A DNA stretch of 64,000 bases. It comes from JAJTHB01 sp033763775. Its GTDB lineage: Bacteria; Pseudomonadota; Alphaproteobacteria; Rickettsiales; SXRF01. The stretch lies in NCBI GenBank assembly GCA_033763775.1, contig JANRJW010000010.1:62001-126000 (forward strand). The letters are read 5' to 3'. Within the stretch, counting starts at the first letter, position 1. Each line of letters opens with the position of its first letter. The notes beneath the pieces were generated by a model. The model did not search any database and was not told where the DNA came from. It was given only the letters and a program-made list of their open reading frames with translations. Positions 58,138 through 64,000 of this stretch are shown piece after piece. Both the position numbers and the translations under genes were made by a program.

Positions 58138-58757
58138 TGTTAGTCCTGGCCTCAGCCTCGCCGCGGCGGCTGCAGTTGCTGAAGCAGATTGGCATCGTAC
58201 CTCAGCTGGTAGTGCCTGCCGATATTGATGAAACACCGCATAAGCTGGAAACCCCGCTTGATTATGTTCGCCGCATGGCGCGCGAAAAAGCCATGCGTGT
58301 AGCAGGCCTTCATCCTGAAGCGGTCGTACTGGCTGCCGATACGGTGGTGGCATGTGGCCGGCGCATTTTGCCAAAAGCCGAAACAGAAAAGCAGGCGCAT
58401 GACTGCCTGACGTTGCTGTCAGGTCGCCGTCACCGCGTGCTGACAGCCGTTGCACTTTCACCCCCCCATATCCCCCCCGCAAGCGGGGGGGAAGTAAGGG
58501 GGGGCTTACTACTTCGTACAGTGACCACGCAGGTGCGCTTTCGCCGCCTGAGCGAAGCCGAGATTCAGCGCTATATCCAAACTGGCGAGTGGCAGGGCAA
58601 GGCGGGTGGCTATGGCATTCAGGGGCAGGCGGAGGCATTTATCCCCTGGATTTCCGGCAGCTACTCAAATGTCGTTGGCTTGCCGCTGGCCGAAACCGCT
58701 GCTATGCTTATTCGGTATTTTCCTCTCCCGCTTACGGGGGAGGAAGATATTTCTTAG
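58137..58757 (+). CDS. maf: Maf-family nucleotide pyrophosphatase with inserted repeat
   Basis: Maf proteins hydrolyse non-canonical nucleoside triphosphates and help control septation. 'LASASPRRLQLLKQIG' (start loop), 'VVLAADTVVACG' and 'GEWQGKAGGYGIQGQAEAFI' are the family motifs. Residues about 108-123 ('PPHIPPASGGEVRGG') are encoded by a C/G-rich palindrome (58461-58504) not found in relatives. The C-terminal 'RYFPLPLTGEEDIS' also runs into a repeat. Both ends of the core are intact, so activity may persist. Confidence 0.93.
   Translation: MLVLASASPRRLQLLKQIGIVPQLVVPADIDETPHKLETPLDYVRRMAREKAMRVAGLHPEAVVLAADTVVACGRRILPKAETEKQAHDCLTLLSGRRHRVLTAVALSPPHIPPASGGEVRGGLLLRTVTTQVRFRRLSEAEIQRYIQTGEWQGKAGGYGIQGQAEAFIPWISGSYSNVVGLPLAETAAMLIRYFPLPLTGEEDIS
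58461..58504. repeat. C/G-run palindrome inside maf
   Basis: C-runs at 58461-58477 pair with G-runs at 58485-58504 around GCAAGC. The block is in frame and codes for 'PPHIPPASGGEVRGG'. The same kind of sequence appears between many alphaproteobacterial genes, but here it is part of a gene. Confidence 0.75.
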
Positions 58758-58819
58758 GCTTCGTCTAGGCGCTGAAGCGCCAAGACTTCGCAACCCTTTC
58801 CCGCAGGCGGGAGAGAGGA
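58722..58819. repeat. C/T-rich palindromes across the end of maf
   Basis: CCTCTCCCGCTTACGGGGGAGG, a GGCGCTGAAGCGCC hairpin and CCCTTTCCCGC...GCGGGAGAGAGG follow each other. The first forms the last codons of maf. The block ends about 20 bases before the comM start. Confidence 0.7.
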
Positions 58820-58840
58820 AGTATCAAGAAAGGACGATGA

Positions 58841-60367
58841 GTGGTTTCACACATTTCAACTCTGACTTTTGAAGGCCTGAAGGCTGTGCCCATCGACGTG
58901 CAGGTGCAGATGGTGACCGGCCTGCCATCCGTCACCATTGTCGGCCTCGCCGATAAGGCGGTGGCGGAATCTAAGGAGCGGGTGCGCTCCGCCATTCATG
59001 CGCTGGGTTTGTCGGTACCGGCGAAGCGTGTGATTGTGAATTTATCACCTGCTGATATCCAGAAAGAGGGCAGCCATTTCGATCTGCCGATTGCGCTTGC
59101 CATTCTGGTTGCGATGGGCGTGCTCCCGCAGGAAGAGCTGGATGGCTATGTGGCGCTCGGCGAGCTGTCGCTGGACGGGGCGGTGCTGCCGGTATCGGGC
59201 GTGCTGCCGGCGGCGATGCATGCCGCGACCGAGAATAAAGGCCTGATCTGCCCTGGCGCCTGCGGCGCCGAGGCGGCATGGTCGGGCTTAGAGCCGGTGC
59301 TCGCGCCGCCCTCACTGCTATCGCTCATCAACCATATCAAAGGTGCGCAGCTTCTAAGCCCGCCTGCCTGCGCTCCCGAAGAAAGCTCTCTGGTCTCTGC
59401 CGATATGCGCGAAATTCGTGGCCAGAGCCTCGCGCGCCGTGCGCTGGAAGTGGCGGCGGCGGGCGGTCATAACCTGCTGATGGTAGGGCCGCCCGGTGCG
59501 GGCAAATCGATGCTGGCCTCATGCCTGCCCGGCATTCTGCCGCCGATGGATGCCAGCGAAGTGCTGGAAGCGAGCATGATTGCCTCGATTGCTGGAAAAA
59601 TTGAAGGTGGCAGGCTCTCCCGCCAGCGACCATTTCGCGCGCCCCACCACAGCGCCTCGCCCGCGGCCATGACCGGCGGTGGCAAGCGCGCACTGCCCGG
59701 CGAAATTTCGCTGGCGCATCTGGGGGTGCTCTTTCTTGATGAACTGCCGGAATTTCCGCGCGCCGTGCTCGAATCGCTGCGCCAGCCGCTGGAATCCGGC
59801 ACCATTTCTGTGGCGCGCGCGGCGGCTCATGTCAGCTATCCGGCGCGGTTTCAGCTGGTGGCGGCAATGAATCCATGCCGCTGCGGCTACCTCACCGATC
59901 CTCTACGTGCCTGCGGCAAAGCGCCGCGCTGCGCCGATGAGTATCAGGCGAAAATATCCGGCCCGCTGCTTGATCGTTTTGATATGACCATCGAGGTCGC
60001 CGAAGTGCCGACGCTGGAAATGCTGAGCACCAGCTCCGGCGAGCCGTCCGAGCGCGTGGCGGCGCGGGTGCTGGCTGCCCGCCAACGCCAGAAGGAGCGC
60101 TACCAGAAAAACAACCTGCCGGTGCGCACCAATGCCGAAATCTCCGGCGAGGCGCTGCACCAGAGCGTGGTGCCCGATAGCGCGGGCAAAGCGCTGCTGG
60201 AGCAGGCAACCAGCCAAATGCGCCTTTCCATGCGCGGCTATACCCGGGTTTTGCGGGTGGCGCGCACCATTGCCGATCTGGAGGCTAGCGAGCAGGTGGA
60301 AAAGCGTCATATCGCCGAGGCGCTTTCCTACCGCCATATGCAGCTTTCCAGGCTGGAAGCTGCTTAG
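58841..60367 (+). CDS. comM: YifB/ComM family Mg chelatase-like AAA+ ATPase
   Basis: The 508-residue ATPase has an N-terminal Lon-like fold ('VVGLADKAVAESKERVR'-type 'IVGLADKAVAESKERVR'), Walker A 'GPPGAGKSML' (about 213-222), Walker B 'LFLDELPEF' (about 297-305) and 'NPCRCGYLTDP'. In competent bacteria ComM is a hexameric helicase that drives branch migration of incoming DNA. The start is GTG 58841 with AGGA in position. Length is normal. It converges on thiL with a 4-base overlap. Confidence 0.92.
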   Translation: MVSHISTLTFEGLKAVPIDVQVQMVTGLPSVTIVGLADKAVAESKERVRSAIHALGLSVPAKRVIVNLSPADIQKEGSHFDLPIALAILVAMGVLPQEELDGYVALGELSLDGAVLPVSGVLPAAMHAATENKGLICPGACGAEAAWSGLEPVLAPPSLLSLINHIKGAQLLSPPACAPEESSLVSADMREIRGQSLARRALEVAAAGGHNLLMVGPPGAGKSMLASCLPGILPPMDASEVLEASMIASIAGKIEGGRLSRQRPFRAPHHSASPAAMTGGGKRALPGEISLAHLGVLFLDELPEFPRAVLESLRQPLESGTISVARAAAHVSYPARFQLVAAMNPCRCGYLTDPLRACGKAPRCADEYQAKISGPLLDRFDMTIEVAEVPTLEMLSTSSGEPSERVAARVLAARQRQKERYQKNNLPVRTNAEISGEALHQSVVPDSAGKALLEQATSQMRLSMRGYTRVLRVARTIADLEASEQVEKRHIAEALSYRHMQLSRLEAA

Positions 60368-61365
60368 AAATGCGAAAACCCTTTTTTATCTAAAGCCATC
60401 TCGCTACCATCTTTATCCAGCACCACCACGCCGCCAGCGGCCGTGATCTCGCCGATGCGCATCACAGAGCAGGGTAGCTCCAGCGCGCTCACCTCATGCT
60501 GGCTGGTAAAAAGCAGTTCATAATCATCCCCGCCGGAAAGCGCCGCTTCCAGATGTCCGGGCTGTTTTCTTGCGGCGTCTGACAGCGGCAGTGCTGCAGC
60601 ATGAATCACCGCGCCCACGCCCGATGCTTTGCAGATATGCCCAAGATCCTGCACCAGCCCATCGGAAATATCCATGCAGCTGGTGGCGATGCCGCGCAGC
60701 TTCATGCCCAGTTCCAGGCGTGGCTGGGGGAGCAGGTAGCGGGAAATGAGAAATTCCCTCTCCCTTTCAGGGAGAGGGACAGGGTGAGGGTTAGAATGGT
60801 TGTAAGGGTTAGATGTATAACCCCCACCTTTATCCTCCCCCTGAGAGGGGGAGGAAATAAGGGGTAAGCCCAGCGCGCTGTCGCCCAGTGTGCCGGAGAC
60901 ATAAATGCCATCGCCCGGCCTCGCGCCGCTTCGCCTGAGCGCCGCGCCGCGCGGCGCCAGCCCCATGGCGGTGATAGACAGGGTAAGGTCGTTTTCTGAC
61001 GAGGTGGTATCCCCGCCCGCGAGATGAAGGCCAAATTCTTTCTGGTCTGAGGCAAGGCCGAAGGCGAAAGAGGCAAGCCAGTCACCGTCTGCGCGAGGTA
61101 GTGACAGCGACAAAAAATAGCAAAGCGGCTCAGCGCCCATGGCGGCGAGATCGGAAAGATTGGTGCGTAGTAATTTGCGCGCAATCAGCGCTGGCTCTTC
61201 GTTTCCTATGAAATGAATGCCCCAGTTCATCGCATCCTTGGTGACGATGAGCTGCTGGCCGGCCGGGATATCCAGAATCGCCGCATCATCAGTTAAATTC
61301 AGCCCGCCGGGAAAACCAGCCGCAAGCGGCGCGAAATAGCGATGGATCAGTTCAAATTCATGCAT
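60364..61365 (-). CDS. thiL: Thiamine-monophosphate kinase with inserted repeat
   Basis: ThiL phosphorylates thiamine phosphate to the active coenzyme. 'LTDDAAILDIPAGQQLIVTK' (N-terminal metal site), 'RKLLRTNLSDLAAMGAEPL', 'LAGGDTTSS' and 'SCMDISDGLVQDL' are the family motifs. Residues about 167-204 ('SSPSQGEDKGGGY', 'PHPVPLPERERE') are encoded by two adjacent palindromes (60756-60865) and lie in the loop before 'YLLPQPRLELG'. Relatives have only a few residues there. Metal-binding and substrate motifs are on either side and intact. Confidence 0.93.
   Translation of the reverse strand: MHEFELIHRYFAPLAAGFPGGLNLTDDAAILDIPAGQQLIVTKDAMNWGIHFIGNEEPALIARKLLRTNLSDLAAMGAEPLCYFLSLSLPRADGDWLASFAFGLASDQKEFGLHLAGGDTTSSENDLTLSITAMGLAPRGAALRRSGARPGDGIYVSGTLGDSALGLPLISSPSQGEDKGGGYTSNPYNHSNPHPVPLPEREREFLISRYLLPQPRLELGMKLRGIATSCMDISDGLVQDLGHICKASGVGAVIHAAALPLSDAARKQPGHLEAALSGGDDYELLFTSQHEVSALELPCSVMRIGEITAAGGVVVLDKDGSEMALDKKGFSHF
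60756..60865. repeat. Double palindrome inside thiL
   Basis: CCCTCTCCC/GGGAGAGGG (60756-60778) and CCTCCCCC/GGGGGAGG (60834-60853) with further short repeats between. The entire block is in frame and adds about 37 residues to ThiL. Similar units occur across the end of maf. Confidence 0.8.
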
Positions 61366-61831
61366 GGTAGCGTTGATGCAGTGCGCTCAGCGCGCCATAC
61401 ACAAAATCGACCTCAGCATCGTCAAAAAAGCGGCGCGTCAGGCGCGTATATTCATCGATAATCACCTTCGGCTTGCCGTCTTTATGGAAGAATAATTCAA
61501 AGGTTGCGCACTCTAAAATCGCAAGCAACACCGGGCTCATGCGCTCGCGCTTCCAGTCTTTGCCGAAGGCGCTATCCACGCGCTCGCGGATTTTTTCTTC
61601 CCATTCCTCCACACCGGAAAGCAGCGCCAAAAGCAGCGGATAGTTTGGCTCGATGCTGCTACCGAGTATCTGTTTCTGCTCCGGCTTATTGTTCGCAAGC
61701 TGTTTCTTCACGGCTGCCACGCACGCATCGCTGCTTCGTTTTTTGCCTTCAACCGCCATCTGATACAGGCACTGCACCGCGACTAGCCGGGCTGCGGATT
61801 TTTTCTGAAGTGAAAGGTTGATCGTGGTCAT
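61358..61831 (-). CDS. nusB: Transcription antitermination factor NusB
   Basis: The 157-residue helical protein binds boxA RNA with S10 for antitermination of rRNA transcription. 'SAARLVAVQCLYQM', 'LLALLSGVEEWEEKIRERVD' and 'VIIDEYTRLTRRFFDDAEVD' plus 'FVYGALSAL' are family hallmarks. It starts immediately after the ribH stop and overlaps thiL by 8 bases, in the common rib-nusB-thiL order. Confidence 0.95.
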   Translation of the reverse strand: MTTINLSLQKKSAARLVAVQCLYQMAVEGKKRSSDACVAAVKKQLANNKPEQKQILGSSIEPNYPLLLALLSGVEEWEEKIRERVDSAFGKDWKRERMSPVLLAILECATFELFFHKDGKPKVIIDEYTRLTRRFFDDAEVDFVYGALSALHQRYHA

Positions 61832-62257
61832 TTATGCACCAAATTTCTTTTTAAGCGCCAGCATGGCAAGGCAGGTTTCTGCCGCTGCGCCGCCCTTGTT
61901 GCCTTCGCGCCGGTCAGCACGAAGCATTGCCTGCGCCTCATTTTCGACGGTGAGGATGCCATAGCCAATCGCGATCTTTTTGTCGGTGGCAAGGTTCATC
62001 AGCCCGCGCGCGCTTTCACCGCATACATAGTCATAATGCGTGGTCTCGCCGCGAATCACGCAGCCCAGCGCCACATAGCCGTCATACTTGCCGCTGGCCT
62101 CTGCCATGGTAATCGCCGCTGGTACCTCAAACGCGCCGGGCACAAAAATTTCGTCGTAGCTCGCGCCCGCCTTGGTCAGCGCTGCCGCCGCACCTTTGGA
62201 GAGTTCATCGGAGATCTCTGGGTAAAAGCGCGAATTGATAATCAGGATATGCGTCAT
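61832..62257 (-). CDS. ribH: 6,7-dimethyl-8-ribityllumazine synthase
   Basis: Lumazine synthase combines the ribA and ribB pathway products in the penultimate riboflavin step and forms icosahedral or pentameric shells. 'VPGAFEVPAAITMAEASGKY', 'ALGCVIRGETTHYDYVCGES' (active site) and 'GYGILTVENEAQA' are diagnostic. The 141-residue length is usual. It overlaps ribBA by 4 bases. Confidence 0.96.
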   Translation of the reverse strand: MTHILIINSRFYPEISDELSKGAAAALTKAGASYDEIFVPGAFEVPAAITMAEASGKYDGYVALGCVIRGETTHYDYVCGESARGLMNLATDKKIAIGYGILTVENEAQAMLRADRREGNKGGAAAETCLAMLALKKKFGA

Positions 62258-63354
62258 GTCAGGCTCCTTGTGCCCACCACTTTCAGCCCGTAACCCTCAA
62301 GGCCTGCGATGGAGCGGTGGCTCGAGGTGATGAGTACCATGCGTCTGACCCCCAGGTCGAGCAGGATTTGCGCGCCAATACCATAATCGCGCAGGTCGCT
62401 GACGATGGGTTTTTCGCCGGTTTCGCGCGCCTTGATGCGCGCACGCACGCTGTCGGAAAGGCTGGTGGGGCTGGGTTCACGAATCAGCAGCAGCACGCCG
62501 CCTTCCTTACTAATGATTTCCAGCGAGCGTTGTTTGCTGCCGCCGGCTTCGGCGTCGCCCAGCACATCGCGCAGCACATCCAGCTTATGCACCCGCACCA
62601 GCACGTCTTTATCCGGCGAAATATCGCCCTTCACCAGCGCCACATGCTCGGCATAGTTCATGGTGTTGGTGTAGATGAACATCTTAAACTCGCCGCCATA
62701 GCGGCTTTTAAACGTGGTTTCAATCTCGCGGCGAACCAATTTCTCGCGGCGGCGGCGATAGGCGATCAGATCGGCGATGGTCGCGACATTCAGCTGGTGT
62801 TTGGCGGCAAACTCCATCAGCTGCGGCAGACGTGCCATCGTGCCATCATCATTCATGATTTCGCAGATGACGCCAGAGGGATTAAGCCCGCTAAGCCGGG
62901 CGATATCCACCGCAGCTTCCGTATGGCCGGCGCGCACCAGCACACCGCCATCGCGCGCCACCAGCGGAAACACATGCCCGGGCGAGCCAATATCGTGTTT
63001 GCCCTTTGCCGGGTCAATCGCAACGGCAATGGTGCGCGCGCGGTCATGGGCGGAAATGCCGGTGGTGACACCTTCGCGCGCTTCGATCGACACGGTGAAC
63101 GCCGTCTGGTGGCGTGTGGCATTGTCGCGCGCCATCAGGTCGAGCCCGAGCGTTTCCACGCGTCCGCGCTCCAGCGCGAGGCAGATGAGCCCGCGCCCGT
63201 GCTTGGCCATGAAATTCACTGCTTCCGGCGTGGCATACTGCGCCGGAATCACCAGATCGCCTTCATTCTCGCGGTCTTCATCATCCACTAAAATGAACAT
63301 GCGCCCGGCGCGGGCATCATCAAGGATGGTTTCAATGGGGGAGAGTTGTTTCAT
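62254..63354 (-). CDS. ribBA: 3,4-dihydroxy-2-butanone-4-phosphate synthase with degenerate GTP cyclohydrolase II domain
   Basis: Residues 1 to about 200 are an intact RibB: 'ILVDDEDRENEGDLVIPAQY' (acidic metal site), 'RHQTAFTVSIEAREGVTTGI' and 'RAGHTEAAVDIARLSG'. The second half follows the RibA fold, but the zinc cysteines are gone: the place normally reading 'H.ECLTGD...C.C' here is 'HKLDVLRDVLGDAEAGGSK'. GTP cyclohydrolase II activity is therefore unlikely, as known for other alphaproteobacterial fused proteins; a separate ribA is expected elsewhere. ATG 63354 is listed because an upstream ATG (63369) sits in a repeat. Confidence 0.92.
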   Translation of the reverse strand: MKQLSPIETILDDARAGRMFILVDDEDRENEGDLVIPAQYATPEAVNFMAKHGRGLICLALERGRVETLGLDLMARDNATRHQTAFTVSIEAREGVTTGISAHDRARTIAVAIDPAKGKHDIGSPGHVFPLVARDGGVLVRAGHTEAAVDIARLSGLNPSGVICEIMNDDGTMARLPQLMEFAAKHQLNVATIADLIAYRRRREKLVRREIETTFKSRYGGEFKMFIYTNTMNYAEHVALVKGDISPDKDVLVRVHKLDVLRDVLGDAEAGGSKQRSLEIISKEGGVLLLIREPSPTSLSDSVRARIKARETGEKPIVSDLRDYGIGAQILLDLGVRRMVLITSSHRSIAGLEGYGLKVVGTRSLT

Positions 63355-63364
63355 GGCGTTATTT

Positions 63365-63438
63365 GTCATCCTGAGCGAGCATAGCGAGTCGAAGGATCTT
63401 TTGAAAGCATAAGATCCCTCGACTACGCTCGGGATGAC
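63365..63438. repeat. Inverted-repeat element with GGATCTT/AAGATCC core (copy 2)
   Basis: The arms GTCATCCTGAGCG and CGCTCGGGATGAC enclose GAAGGATCTT and AAGATCCCTC. It resembles the copy at 49379-49453. It contains the ribE stop codon, so the last residues of RibE ('SSRA') are repeat-encoded, and it also supplies an alternative start to ribBA. Confidence 0.82.
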
Positions 63439-64000
63439 AATAATCGCTCGACATAGCGCGCAATGAGGTCGATTTCCAGATTCAGCACATCGCCCGTCTT
63501 CCGCTCGCCCAGCGTGGTTGCCTGCCAGGTATGGGGAATGATATTCACCGAAAAACGCGCCCCTTCCACCTGATTCACCGTGAGCGACACGCCGTCAAGC
63601 GTGACCGAGCCCTTTTCAGCGATGTAGCGCGAAAGAGCAGGGGGGGCTTCGATCTGAACAAGGTGAGAGCCGCCTTGCGGCGTGATGGCGGTGATGCGCG
63701 CCAGACCATCCACATGGCCGGTCACCAGATGGCCATCCAGCGCATCCCCAAGCTTCATCGCACGCTCAAGATTAACCTTATCGCCACTGTTCCAGCGTGG
63801 CGCGGTGCGAGCGAGCGTTTCTCCGGAGAGCTGAACAGTAAAAGAACCTTGCTGCCAGGTGGTGACCGTCAAACATGCGCCGCTAACCGAGATGGATTCA
63901 CCGATACGCAGATCGTTCCACGGACAGGAAATGGCCAACGTCAGGTCGCCCTCTTGTTTAGAGGAAATAACGGTGCCAATGGAGGTGATAATACCTGTGA
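63423..64000 (-). CDS. ribE: Riboflavin synthase alpha chain, first codon outside the window
   Basis: The frame reaches the window edge and there reads 'TGIITSIGTVISS', the standard start of RibE, so only about two residues are missing. Two lumazine-binding repeats are visible: 'SVSGACLTVT...GDKVNLERAMKLGD...HLVTGHVDG' and 'LDGVSLTVN...FSVNIIPHT'. It makes riboflavin from two lumazines. The C-terminus ends inside an inverted-repeat element. It heads the ribE-ribBA-ribH-nusB-thiL operon. Confidence 0.95.
   Translation of the reverse strand, partial: TGIITSIGTVISSKQEGDLTLAISCPWNDLRIGESISVSGACLTVTTWQQGSFTVQLSGETLARTAPRWNSGDKVNLERAMKLGDALDGHLVTGHVDGLARITAITPQGGSHLVQIEAPPALSRYIAEKGSVTLDGVSLTVNQVEGARFSVNIIPHTWQATTLGERKTGDVLNLEIDLIARYVERLLSSRA

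Overview
The window comes from an alphaproteobacterial chromosome. The best evidence is the murA-hisG-hisD-UPF0262-infA-maf gene order, a UPF0262 protein, a SigF/NrsF-type ECF pair with a GTAACC-N16-CGAA promoter, and a complete FNR-boxed cbb3 oxidase cluster. I could not place it below class level. Reverse-strand genes carry many ATGA overlaps, so operons are compact, yet the gaps and even some genes are peppered with palindromic repeats.

Layout. (1) 1-12961 is the right part of an integrative element. It holds a primase module, an AlpA-like regulator, a heavily deleted type III restriction locus (chimeric Mod, AlbA_2/ATPase protein, Res with an internal gap, beheaded TM0106-type nuclease), an AlkB-like dioxygenase, an AbiE toxin-antitoxin pair with two palindromic operators, and a 58-bp tRNA-Ser 3' fragment that I read as the attachment site. 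Phased 10-bp repeats lie next to that fragment. (2) 13043-17052: a stop-interrupted pseudogene, then sigF-nrsF and a bufferin operon (bufA, a fused bufB-bufC, doxX). (3) 17087-28777: a surface-glycan or modified-sugar cluster in four tight, alternating operons. It contains four methyltransferases, a five-bladed-propeller glycosidase-like protein, an SDR, an acyl carrier protein, a stand-alone adenylation enzyme, a left-handed-helix acyltransferase, a FemAB/GNAT protein, a DegT aminotransferase and a SPINDLY-type glycosyltransferase. (4) 28919-39368: a Crp/Fnr regulator, a MITE-like element, ompW, and tauE-ccoNOQPGHIS under FNR boxes. (5) 39511-51066: a large unknown protein, a lipoprotein, an aldehyde dehydrogenase, a Rieske oxygenase, a perfect parS site, the glyoxylate shunt (aceB-aceA), reverse transsulfuration (cbs plus a cystathionine lyase) and tRNA-Glu. 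(6) 51249-64000: housekeeping genes (bamE-like, dcd, murA, hisG, hisD, infA, maf, comM) and, on the reverse strand, ribE-ribBA-ribH-nusB-thiL.

The most unusual thread is a set of palindromic repeats sitting in frame inside protein-coding genes (primase, ccoI, ccoG, thiL, maf), and another that separated ccoN from ccoO while duplicating 26 bp so that both genes stayed intact. This recalls Rickettsia palindromic elements, but the sequences differ from any I know. The second thread is the fused BufB-BufC protein beside a sigma-factor promoter that can be read directly.
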